Source: Anaerolineae bacterium
GTDB lineage: Bacteria > Chloroflexota > Anaerolineae > Aggregatilineales > Phototrophicaceae
Direction of reading: 5' to 3'
Assembly: GCA_022841825.1 (NCBI GenBank)
Contig: JALHQT010000007.1
Span: 124,001 to 188,000 of the forward strand
Length of the DNA: 64,000 nt
This document shows positions 52,375 to 60,135 of the stretch, one piece after another. Within the stretch, counting starts at the first letter, position 1. Each line of letters opens with the position of its first letter. The notes beneath the pieces were generated by a model that was not told the origin of the DNA, did no database searches, and saw only the letters and a list, made by a program, of their open reading frames with translations. The translations under genes and the position numbers were made by a program.

Positions 52375-54057
52375 ATGAATGTTCGTACTTCTCGTATTGT
52401 CGCACTTTTGACAATCCTCGCCCTACTTCTCAGCGGCGTCAGCGCCTTCGCCCAGGACACCTTCATGGGCAAGACCGCTGCTGAACTCTTCCCCATTCCC
52501 GATGTCGCTGCCAACGAGCAGGAACAACAGCTCGCCTTCCAGGCGCTGCTGGCAGCCGGCTTGCCCGATGGCACCGCGCTCGGCGCTGGTCAGACGATGA
52601 CCTTCGGCGTGCTGGGGCAAGGCTCGCGCGGCGGCATTTCCGGCACGATTTATTTCTGGCGCAACGTCTTTGAAGCGGCGACTGGCGCGGAAATGGAAAT
52701 CGTCGAGGTTCCCTACAATGAACTCGGCACCACCATCCCCGCCGACTTCCTGACCGGTCAGTACACCTACGACGCATTCATTGGCGCGGCGTGGCAGTAT
52801 GGCGACTGGGTCAGCAACGAGTGGATTCAGCCCATTGACCAGTGGATTGGCGATCCCCGCTTCCCGTCGTGGACACCTGACGACACCGCACCCGCGTTCC
52901 GCGCGCTCCTCCAGTGGGGCGGGCAGACCTACGGTTCGCAGATGGACGGCGACGCCCAGCTTCTGTACTACCGTCAGGACATCCTGAGCGATCCCGAATG
53001 GCAGGCAGCGTACGAGGCGGAAGTCGGTTCGCCGATGCCCTTCCCGATCCGCACCTGGCAGGATCTGCTGGCGATCACCACCTTCTTCAACGGCAAGGAC
53101 TGGAACGAAGATGGCGACCCGGATGACGGCATCAGCCTGCATCTCGCCGCTGGTGGTCAGGGTCACTTCCACTACGCGACGCTGGCAGCTTCGTTCGCCG
53201 TCACCCCGTCGGCTGGCGATGACGCGCGCGCTGTCTCGAAGTACGACAATGTCTTCTGGTTCGACCCCGATGATATGACCCCGCTCATCAACCAGCCCGG
53301 TCACGTCCGCGCGCTCGAATTCCTCCAGGAACTGGCAGCGACCGGTCAGGAAGCCCAGTTCGGCTGGCAGCTTGGCGAGGCGTGGGACAACTTCCTGGGC
53401 GGCAACGCCATCGCCACCTTCTCGTGGGGCGATGTCGGCTCGCTGTCGCAGAACCCGGATCGCTCGGTCATCACCGGCAACCTGGGCGCGGATGTCATCC
53501 CCTGCTCCTCTGAGTGGTATGACCGCGAAACTGGCGCATTCGTGACCGACACCGAAAATCCGAACTGCGTTGGCAACACCACCGGCGGCTCCTGGCACCC
53601 GACGATGTCGGCATTCACCGATGTCCCGGAACTGACCTACTACTTCATGGCGATGCTGGCGAACCCGGTCATCAACTTCTACAACGCGACGACCGGTTGG
53701 CAGGGCATCGACCCGTGCTGCACCTACCAGCTCTATGAGCCGCGTGGTACAGCGGTCTCCGAAGACTACACGGCAGTCGGCTTCAACGCGGACGATATGG
53801 AACGCTATATCAACAGCTATGGCTCCAACGTCTACGACAAGACGACCTACCTGACCTACCTGCGTATCCCCGGCACGCTGGAATACATCCAGGAAACGCT
53901 CGACATTCGTCTCTCCGAGGCGATGACCGGGCAGTTGAGCGCGCAGGCGGCGTTGGATGCGACGGCCGCGGACTGGGAAGCAGTCACGGACGGTCTTGAC
54001 CGCGCCAACCAGCTTGCCATCTACCAGGCAGCCATCGGCTACACGCCTGGTGGGTAA
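52375..54057 (+). CDS. Extracellular solute-binding protein (family 1, MalE/UgpB-like)
   Basis: 560 residues, large for the family. A signal peptide (MNVRTSRIVALLTILALLLS, cut after AFA) has no lipobox cysteine. The mature protein shows DAFIGAAWQYGDWVSNEWIQ, PIDQWIG and RTWQDLLAITTFFNGKDW, as in carbohydrate-binding proteins of the CUT1 class. An EF-hand-like loop, WNEDGDPDDGISLHLAA, may bind calcium. Two permeases follow. GGAGAAAG lies before the ATG. The ligand, probably an oligosaccharide or glycerol phosphate, cannot be told. Confidence 0.9.
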   Translation: MNVRTSRIVALLTILALLLSGVSAFAQDTFMGKTAAELFPIPDVAANEQEQQLAFQALLAAGLPDGTALGAGQTMTFGVLGQGSRGGISGTIYFWRNVFEAATGAEMEIVEVPYNELGTTIPADFLTGQYTYDAFIGAAWQYGDWVSNEWIQPIDQWIGDPRFPSWTPDDTAPAFRALLQWGGQTYGSQMDGDAQLLYYRQDILSDPEWQAAYEAEVGSPMPFPIRTWQDLLAITTFFNGKDWNEDGDPDDGISLHLAAGGQGHFHYATLAASFAVTPSAGDDARAVSKYDNVFWFDPDDMTPLINQPGHVRALEFLQELAATGQEAQFGWQLGEAWDNFLGGNAIATFSWGDVGSLSQNPDRSVITGNLGADVIPCSSEWYDRETGAFVTDTENPNCVGNTTGGSWHPTMSAFTDVPELTYYFMAMLANPVINFYNATTGWQGIDPCCTYQLYEPRGTAVSEDYTAVGFNADDMERYINSYGSNVYDKTTYLTYLRIPGTLEYIQETLDIRLSEAMTGQLSAQAALDATAADWEAVTDGLDRANQLAIYQAAIGYTPGG

Positions 54058-54073
54058 CGTTTAGTAGAGACAA

Positions 54074-54178
54074 CCCTCACCCCACCAAGCCCCTCCCCTT
54101 GCACCGCATGGAGAGGGGCTTACGGAGCCTGCTCTGTCACCCCTTCTCCCTGAGGGAGAAGGGGCTGGGGGATGAGGG
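54074..54178. repeat. Nested palindromic element (family B, copy 3)
   Basis: The outer arms are CCCTCACCCC and GGGGGATGAGGG. Inside are CCCCTCCCC...GGAGAGGGG and CCCCTTCTCCCT/GAGGGAGAAGGGG (near 54140-54164). It lies between the binding protein and permease genes, where it could reduce permease expression. Confidence 0.7.
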
Positions 54179-54237
54179 TAATCTACGCTATTCCCAACAT
54201 TCGTTCTTTGCAATAGGCTCCGGGGGGAACTTATTCG

Positions 54238-55113
54238 ATGAAGTCACGCGCCAAGTATTATTTCCTGATGCCCGGCGTCATCTGGGTCTTATTGTTCACA
54301 CTGTTTCCGTTGGTCTACTCGCTCTACCTGAGCATGACCGACTTTCGCATGGGGCGTGATCCGTCGTTCATCGGGTTGCAAAACTACGCGGAAATCCTCG
54401 GCTTGGATGGCGGCGGCGGCGATACCAAAGCGCTGGAGACGGCCGGCTTCACGCTGTTCATCGTGCTCGGCAGCACCGCCCTGACGCTCTTCCTCGGCAC
54501 GTTCATGGCGTGGATCTTCAATCACGACCTGCCATTTCTGCGTGAGATGCGCGCGGTCATCACCATGCCGCTGTTCGCCGCGCCGGTCGCGGTGGGCTTC
54601 CTGGGCGTGGTCATCTTCAACGAGACGAACGGTCCGATCAACAACATCTTTCAGGGCTTGGGCATGGGGCGCGTCAACTGGTTCATCGAACCATGGCCCG
54701 CGCGCTTCGCCATCATGATCACGGATGTCTGGCAGTGGGCACCCTTCGTCTTCATCGTCGTGCTGGCGGCGATGCAGGGCATCCCCGACGACCTGTACGA
54801 ATCGGCGCGGCTCGATACCAAATCGAACTGGGTGTTGTTCCGCAAGATCACCCTGCCGATGATCGCCCCGGCGCTCGGCACGGTCTTCCTGCTGCGGCTG
54901 GTCGAGACGATCAAAATCCTCGACATCCCGACAACGCTGACGCGCGGCGGTCCCGGCTCAGTCACGCAAAGCTATGCCTTCTACATCCGCGAGGTCGGTC
55001 TGCGCGGCAGCTTTCAGCTTGGCGATGCTTCGGCGCTGTCCTACCTGGTACTGATCGTCGCCATCATCATCTCGTCGATTTATTTCTGGCGCATGCGCGC
55101 GCGTTATGAGTGA
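54238..55113 (+). CDS. ABC sugar permease (MalF/UgpA-like)
   Basis: 291 residues, six membrane helices. The EAA loop that docks the ATPase reads YESARLDTKSNWVLFRKITL. GGGGGGAA precedes the ATG at 54238. The next permease overlaps or abuts its end. No ATP-binding gene is in this operon, so a shared MsmK-type ATPase encoded elsewhere is likely. Confidence 0.93.
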   Translation: MKSRAKYYFLMPGVIWVLLFTLFPLVYSLYLSMTDFRMGRDPSFIGLQNYAEILGLDGGGGDTKALETAGFTLFIVLGSTALTLFLGTFMAWIFNHDLPFLREMRAVITMPLFAAPVAVGFLGVVIFNETNGPINNIFQGLGMGRVNWFIEPWPARFAIMITDVWQWAPFVFIVVLAAMQGIPDDLYESARLDTKSNWVLFRKITLPMIAPALGTVFLLRLVETIKILDIPTTLTRGGPGSVTQSYAFYIREVGLRGSFQLGDASALSYLVLIVAIIISSIYFWRMRARYE

Positions 55114-55126
55114 GGGGAAATCCATC

Positions 55127-56029
55127 ATGTCCACTGTTGCAAAGATGTCCAACCCCAGCTCACAGACGATGGTCGCCGAGGCGGGTAAGAAGCGCCCGTT
55201 CCGCTGGGGGCGCGCCGTGCTGCTCATCCTGGCGCTCTTCTGGACGTTCATCGCCATCGCGCCATTCCTGTTCGCGCTGACGACTTCGTTCAAGACGCAG
55301 CTCGACTCTATCGACGGCACGGTCATCCCCTGGTTGCAATACCAGCCGACGACGCTCAACTGGCAGCAGGAGTTCGGCTCTGGCGGCGCGGAGACCTTCA
55401 AGACTCTGCGCAGCAGCGCGCTGATCTCGCTCGGCGCGACGCTGCTGGCGACCTTCCTCGGCACACTGGCGGGGTATGGTTTGGCGCGCTTCAAGTATGG
55501 CATCGGCAATGCCAATCTCGTCTCGTGGTTCCTCTCGCAGCGCTTTCTGCCGCCGATTGCGACGGTCATCCCGTTCGTGCTGCTGTTCCGCGATCTCAAG
55601 CTGCTGGATACCCTGCACGGCATGATCATGGTCAATACGACCTTCACGCTGCCCTTCGCGGTGCTGATCATGCGCGACTACTTCGCCGATTTTCCGTCGG
55701 AGCTGCGCGATGCGGCGCTGGTGGACGGCGCGAGTGAGTTCGTGACCTTCTGGCGTGTGGCGCTGCCGCTGGCGACCCCGGCGCTGGTGGCGTCGGCGAT
55801 CATCTGCTTCGCGTTTTCGTGGAACGAGTACCTGTTCGCCAGCATCCTGACCAACCGCGACTGGAAGCCCTACCCGATGATGGTGGCAGGCACAGACTCG
55901 GTGCGCGGCATCATGTTCAACTTCGTCTCGACGCGTATGATCATCGCGGTCGCGCTGCCCGTGCTGCTCTCGCTGCTGGTGCAGCGTTACATCGTGCGCG
56001 GTCTGACGTTCGGCGCGGTGAAGGGGTAG
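55127..56029 (+). CDS. ABC sugar permease (MalG/UgpE-like)
   Basis: 300 residues with six membrane helices after a 30-residue cytoplasmic start. The EAA loop is RDAALVDGASEFVTFWRVAL. The ATG at 55127 has GAGGGG 9 nt upstream. An earlier in-frame ATG at 55106 overlaps the MalF gene by 8 nt and would add seven residues. It forms the channel with the MalF-type partner. Confidence 0.92.
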   Translation: MSTVAKMSNPSSQTMVAEAGKKRPFRWGRAVLLILALFWTFIAIAPFLFALTTSFKTQLDSIDGTVIPWLQYQPTTLNWQQEFGSGGAETFKTLRSSALISLGATLLATFLGTLAGYGLARFKYGIGNANLVSWFLSQRFLPPIATVIPFVLLFRDLKLLDTLHGMIMVNTTFTLPFAVLIMRDYFADFPSELRDAALVDGASEFVTFWRVALPLATPALVASAIICFAFSWNEYLFASILTNRDWKPYPMMVAGTDSVRGIMFNFVSTRMIIAVALPVLLSLLVQRYIVRGLTFGAVKG

Positions 56030-56035
56030 GCGATC

Positions 56036-56464
56036 CTATGATTGTGTCTGGTAAAACATCGCCTTCTTGAGATTGGGCGTGTTGAAGTCAAAGCCGCAGG
56101 TCTTGAAGAAATCTTCCGACGCCGTGATCGCCATCACCTCGAAGACGCCCTTCACCTGCGCCAGATCGACACACGCCTTGACGAGCGCCTTGCCGATGCC
56201 CAACCCCTGGGCATCCTGCGAGACTGCCAGGCTGCGGATCTCCGCCAGCTTGCGCGAGTAGATTTCGAGCGCGGCGCAGCCGACGACCTTGCCGTTCAGC
56301 TCGGCGACGAAGAAGTTGTCCTGCCACTCTTCCAGCTCGTCATAGGTGCGTTCGAGCAGCAAGCCCTGCTCGACGAACGGGACAATCAGCTCGGCAATCG
56401 CCGCCAGATCAGCAGGTGTGGCATTTCGGATGATCACGTTAGAAGCAGTGGCAGTCGTCGTCAT
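56036..56464 (-). CDS. GNAT N-acetyltransferase (ArgA-like)
   Basis: 142 residues. Clear GNAT motifs: IIRNATPADLAAIAELIVPF at the start, RSLAVSQDAQGLGIGKALVK with the Q-x-x-G-x-G acetyl-CoA loop, then TCGFDFNTPNLKKAMFYQ. It resembles the small N-acetylglutamate synthase group, so a role in arginine synthesis is possible but unproven. The ATG at 56464 is preferred; ATG 56476 is an alternative, and longer starts run into repeats. Stop lies 4 nt from the end of the permease gene on the other strand. Confidence 0.88.
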   Translation of the reverse strand: MTTTATASNVIIRNATPADLAAIAELIVPFVEQGLLLERTYDELEEWQDNFFVAELNGKVVGCAALEIYSRKLAEIRSLAVSQDAQGLGIGKALVKACVDLAQVKGVFEVMAITASEDFFKTCGFDFNTPNLKKAMFYQTQS

Positions 56465-56485
56465 GGCAATATCCATATGTTGAAA

Positions 56486-56579
56486 GTGGTGCGTGGTGCG
56501 AAAAGACAAGTTCGCACTTCGCACACGGACGAGGCACGCCTCGCCCCTACAGGGGGCAGACACATGGGTCTGCCCCTAC
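56486..56579. repeat. Family C arms with two family A hairpins
   Basis: GTGGTGCGTGGTGCGAA (56486-56502) faces TTCGCACTTCGCAC (56511-56524). Next come GGACGAGGCACGCCTCGCCC with CTAC tail, and GGGGCAGACACATGGGTCTG followed by CCCCTAC (to 56579). They fill the gap between two minus-strand genes. Confidence 0.8.
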
Positions 56580-56583
56580 TAAT

Positions 56584-56943
56584 TTACACCCAACCCGCCG
56601 CGCGCGCGACTGCCAGCGCCAGCAAAATCGACGCGCCGAGCACCGCCCACGCCACCAACCGCCCGACATCCTGCGCGGGCGAGATCGGGCTGCGTTTGAC
56701 CTCGACATTGCCAAGCAAATCGACGTAGAAATCGACGTTTTCGCGCCCGCGCGTCAGCCGCGCCATGTAGTCGTGGCGGCTGATGACGATCCAACCGTCG
56801 TCCTCGTCGTCCCAGTCGTCGCCGAGCTGCTCACGGATGGCGCTTTCGAGGCGGGCGCGGGCGTCTTCCGGCGCGATGGGTTCAATGGCGTCAATCGGGT
56901 CGGTCAAGCAATCCTCGCTTGCAGGGCTTTCGTTGGGCAGCAA
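56584..56943 (-). CDS. Hypothetical protein with C-terminal membrane helix
   Basis: 119 residues from a TTG start. The N-terminal two thirds are acidic (LGDDWDDEDDGWIVISRHDY). One hydrophobic helix ends the protein (VAWAVLGASILLALAVARAA), so it is probably a tail-anchored protein facing the cytoplasm. I recognise no family. The start is weakly supported because no good ribosome-binding site precedes it; a second TTG lies twelve codons in. Confidence 0.55.
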   Translation of the reverse strand: MLPNESPASEDCLTDPIDAIEPIAPEDARARLESAIREQLGDDWDDEDDGWIVISRHDYMARLTRGRENVDFYVDLLGNVEVKRSPISPAQDVGRLVAWAVLGASILLALAVARAAGWV

Positions 56944-57102
56944 GTAAACCGTCGTGATCGCACTTCATCCGCCCACAGCCTTATGATACACATGACGGTC
57001 GCCATCGGCTAGACGCTTCACAGACCGCCCTCTCTTGATCATAGATCGCTGGAAGCTCTGTAATGTAATGCGCGGATGTGCCCCGTGAAGAATGGAAGTG
57101 GT

Positions 57103-57633
57103 ATGGCTAAACTTGTATTCAGCATGAACCAATCCCTCGACGGCTACGTCGATCATACGGAGTTTGCGCCAGATCCCACGCTCTTCCGTCACTTCATTCA
57201 GGAGGCTCAGGGTCAGGCGGGCAGTGTCTACGGTCGCAATGTGTATGATCTCATGCGCTACTGGGATGACGATCAGCCTGAATGGGATGCAGACGAACAC
57301 GCCTTCGCTGCGGCGTGGCGGAAGCAGCCGAAATGGGTCTTCTCGCGCTCGTTGAAGTCGGTCGGACCCAACGCCACGCTTATTCCGGATGAGCTTGAGG
57401 GCGCGATCCGCAAGTTGAAGTCCGAGCGCGATGGGGAGATTGAAGTTGCTGGACCCAAGCTGGCGCACAGTCTCACCGAACTTGGACTGATCGATGAGTA
57501 TCGAATCTACCTGCACCCGGTCGTGCTGGGTCACGGCACGCCCTATTTCGCCGGACCCCGACCGCCGCTCCGCCTGATGACTCATGATCGGATTGGCGAG
57601 GATGTGATCAGGCTGACCTACGTTCCTGCTTAA
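57103..57633 (+). CDS. RibD C-terminal/dihydrofolate-reductase-like protein
   Basis: 176 residues with a DHFR-like fold of the RibD-C group. Motifs: KLVFSMNQSLDGYVDH at the start, GSVYGRNVYDLM, EIEVAGPKLAHSLTELGLID and RIYLHPVVLGHGTPYF. These stand-alone proteins probably reduce an unknown small substrate with NADPH; they are not riboflavin enzymes for certain. GGAAG stands 6 nt before the ATG at 57103. It is convergent with the deaminase gene. Confidence 0.9.
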   Translation: MAKLVFSMNQSLDGYVDHTEFAPDPTLFRHFIQEAQGQAGSVYGRNVYDLMRYWDDDQPEWDADEHAFAAAWRKQPKWVFSRSLKSVGPNATLIPDELEGAIRKLKSERDGEIEVAGPKLAHSLTELGLIDEYRIYLHPVVLGHGTPYFAGPRPPLRLMTHDRIGEDVIRLTYVPA

Positions 57634-57652
57634 TCGCGCCGCAGACCCGACC

Positions 57653-57676
57653 CCTGACAGGTCATTTTTCGTCAGG
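57653..57676. terminator. Possible terminator between convergent genes
   Basis: CCTGAC (57653-57658) and GTCAGG (57671-57676) enclose AGGTCATTTTTC. A GACC/GGTC pair followed by ATTTTT is an alternative stem. Weak but in the right place. Confidence 0.35.
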
Positions 57677-58256
57677 TTGCGTTGCCCAAGCGGGCATTGT
57701 AGATAAAAGCATGGCTGTCTGCGAACTGCCGATAGACTGCCATCGCTTCGTCTTTGAGCACATCCTCAATCAGTTCAATGCCCCGCTTTGCCAGTTCCGC
57801 TTTCCACTCTGGATGCACAGGTCCTTCGTCAAATCCGGTGATCTGTTCAAGTTCCGGACCGCTGCCCGCGATCACCAACGACCGAATCCCTGACCACAAC
57901 GTCGCTCCGAAGCACATGGCACAGGGTCGCCAGTTGACCACGAACTGGTAGGCTGGCAGGCTGGGTCCGCCCAGGTCATAGGTGCCGAGCATCTGCTGCG
58001 CCAACGAGAGGGTCATGATCTCCGCGTGAGCCGATGAAATCTGATGTGCCATGACCCGGTTGACGCCGATCATCAGCGGCTTGCCGGAGTCGCGCTCGAA
58101 GACCCCGGCATCGAACGGTCCACCCGTGTCGTGTTCGATATTCAGTCGGGAAAAGCGGATGACAGCAGCCATCCGGTCTTCGACAGTCGGCAGGCTGGCA
58201 GGCAGGTTGCGGAGTTCTTCATCCGCCCAATCCGGCATGGTGAGGGTGAAGTGCAT
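57672..58256 (-). CDS. Zinc-dependent nucleoside/base deaminase
   Basis: 194 residues of the cytidine-deaminase-like fold. The zinc site is H77-A78-E79 (SSAHAEIMT) with C112 and C115 (RPCAMCFGATLW). This pattern fits the guanine deaminase/TadA-like branch, which deaminates purine bases or tRNA adenosine. The protein is longer than TadA and has an N-terminal extension of about 35 residues, so a free base or nucleoside is the better guess. Confidence 0.88.
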   Translation of the reverse strand: MHFTLTMPDWADEELRNLPASLPTVEDRMAAVIRFSRLNIEHDTGGPFDAGVFERDSGKPLMIGVNRVMAHQISSAHAEIMTLSLAQQMLGTYDLGGPSLPAYQFVVNWRPCAMCFGATLWSGIRSLVIAGSGPELEQITGFDEGPVHPEWKAELAKRGIELIEDVLKDEAMAVYRQFADSHAFIYNARLGNAT

Positions 58257-58312
58257 GGGTGGTGTCCTCGATTTCGACTATGGCTACGTTTTTGCTTAAC
58301 TGCGCCCACGAG

Positions 58313-58858
58313 TCATGATGCGAACAGGTTGCTGACTGTAATCTCGCCCAGCAGCGGGGATGCGAATCGTTCGTCGGTGCTGTACACCTCCAGGCGCGCA
58401 AACCGGTCGCCTTGCAGCGTCCAGACCTCGACCAGGCGCGGATCAGGATCGACCAGCCAGTATTCGCGCACGCCGTGCTTTTCGTACAGGCGGAACTTCC
58501 CGCTGCGGTCGTTCTTCTCGGTGCCGGGTGAGAGCACTTCCGCTATCAGGGCGGGCGCGCCGATCAGGCGCGTGTCGGTCACTCGGCACAGGCTGCCCGG
58601 CAGCACGACGATCACATCCGGCTGCGGCGCGTTGAATTCGTCAAACTCGACATCGAGCGGGGCGACGAACACCCGCCAGCCGCGCCCTTTCGCCAGCGTC
58701 TTCAGGAAATAGGCGATTTCCAGCACGATATCCTGATGTTCCGGCGTGGGTGATGGAGTCTCGATGATCTCTCCGTCGATGAGCTGCGTCGGCTGCATCG
58801 TCTCCGGCAGGGCGAAGTATTCGGCTGTGTGGATGCGCTCTTTCACCGGGTCGGTCAT
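58313..58858 (-). CDS. Uma2-family (DUF820) putative endonuclease
   Basis: 181 residues of the Uma2 family, a restriction-endonuclease-like fold common in cyanobacteria and Chloroflexota. Motifs: QLIDGEIIETPSPTPEHQ, NAPQPDVIVV, ALIAEVLSPGTEKNDRSGKF and YEKHGVREYWLVDPDPRLVEVW, in which the PD...E.K-type acidic residues are kept. Cellular role is not known. It is divergent from the rimO remnant at 58968. Confidence 0.92.
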   Translation of the reverse strand: MTDPVKERIHTAEYFALPETMQPTQLIDGEIIETPSPTPEHQDIVLEIAYFLKTLAKGRGWRVFVAPLDVEFDEFNAPQPDVIVVLPGSLCRVTDTRLIGAPALIAEVLSPGTEKNDRSGKFRLYEKHGVREYWLVDPDPRLVEVWTLQGDRFARLEVYSTDERFASPLLGEITVSNLFAS

Positions 58859-58967
58859 GATGGCGATTCCTCAACGTTATCATGCCCATCATAACCCTTA
58901 CGATGCGCCGTCGTCTATAATTCGATACATTCCTGTCTATTCCGGCATGTTTCGGAGTACCGTATCG

Positions 58968-59045
58968 GTGGCGGCTCGTAAAGACAACTATTATGTCCTC
59001 AGCCTCGGCTGTTCCTAAAACACCGTCGATAGCGAAAGCATCGCC
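58968..59045 (+). pseudogene. Decayed duplicate of the rimO 5-prime end
   Basis: These 78 bp match 60136-60213, the start of rimO, at about 71 positions by my count. The GTG start is kept and it reads VAARKDNYYVLSLGCS, but the next codon is TAA where rimO has AAA (Lys17). Homology stops near 59045. A TATAAT-like box lies upstream in both copies. This is a truncated, non-functional copy separated from rimO by one unrelated gene. Confidence 0.85.
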
Positions 59046-59071
59046 GGGAATACAGGGAAGAAACGGCGACC

Positions 59072-60022
59072 ATGAGAACACGACCGTGGACAACTATATT
59101 GCTGATTTGGGGTGTCGCGGTAATTGTGTTGTTTAGCGCTTTATTGTGGTTCGCGTTTCCGACCATCCGGAATTTGTATGACTTCTTCTTCGGAGATGGA
59201 CTTACCTGGTTTAGACCTTGGACATTGGAGTTTGTGCAGGAGCAGTTTATTGGATCTATTCCCCCTAACGCTACCAACGTAGAGTACACCGACAAAGACC
59301 AAAATCACTCATACGCGTTGCTGTCCTTCTCTGCACCTCCGGCAGAAGCCGACGAATTCGTCAGTCGGTTTTGCTTTGGTAGACTATTTCGCGGATATGA
59401 CCCCTTTAATGCGATAGATAATGTTGAAGATGATCTCGGACACCCCATTCGTACTGAACCAGCACACTACTATTTCTCCTATTCCCCAGATACTTCCTCT
59501 GATGTTTACGGGAATAGATGTTATGAAAACACCCGAGGGGGATTGCTCCAGATAAGGATAGACCGCTCACAGATGGACTTTTACCATGTGAAGCTTGAAA
59601 TTTCGGGATATTGTCAAAACCCAATCGCACAACACCCATGTGATGGTCACTCTATCGACTTCTTCGATATGGGGACTCTCGATGTTGAGGAAGAAGTAAC
59701 CATTCTGTCTCGTTTAGGAGGCGGAAGCGAGTGGGAGATTTCAGTTGAAGAGAACCAATTGTATCGCATTACGCTTGTGCCTCTATTTGAAGTGGCGAAC
59801 GAGTCAGGTCACGCCTCAATAGCTACTTTCCCTAATGTGAACGAAAATCAAGCTCCGGTGACATGTGATGACTGTCGGATTACCGTACAAGGCAACGTAG
59901 GCACGGATGGGTTATCTCTGGATTTTGCAGGAACTTTTACTGGAAAGGCTTTTATTTGGTTGTTTTGGATGTCAGGCTCTTTTCAGCCATATATGCTGCG
60001 GGTGTCGAACATGTCGAGGTAA
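59072..60022 (+). CDS. Hypothetical membrane-anchored protein, probably acquired
   Basis: 316 residues. An N-terminal membrane helix (about 7-28, TTILLIWGVAVIVLFSALLW) is followed by a soluble domain with many aromatic and acidic residues and several cysteines; no family recognised. Visible strings are NRCYENTRGGLLQIRIDRSQ and EEEVTILSRLGGGSEWEISV. Base composition is clearly more AT-rich than the neighbours, with codons such as AAT, TTT and AGA that other genes here avoid. It lies between the rimO fragment and intact rimO, so it looks inserted. The end may be a PPC-like beta domain (residues 225-316), which is tentative. Confidence 0.7.
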   Translation: MRTRPWTTILLIWGVAVIVLFSALLWFAFPTIRNLYDFFFGDGLTWFRPWTLEFVQEQFIGSIPPNATNVEYTDKDQNHSYALLSFSAPPAEADEFVSRFCFGRLFRGYDPFNAIDNVEDDLGHPIRTEPAHYYFSYSPDTSSDVYGNRCYENTRGGLLQIRIDRSQMDFYHVKLEISGYCQNPIAQHPCDGHSIDFFDMGTLDVEEEVTILSRLGGGSEWEISVEENQLYRITLVPLFEVANESGHASIATFPNVNENQAPVTCDDCRITVQGNVGTDGLSLDFAGTFTGKAFIWLFWMSGSFQPYMLRVSNMSR

Positions 60023-60135
60023 AGGGAATTGAGGGGTAGGCGACCATAGCAGTAGCTCGATCATACCTTTCCGGCGCGTTCTCCCCTATAATGCCCACAA
60101 TTCCCACGAACACAGCATGATATGGAGGACGCCCG

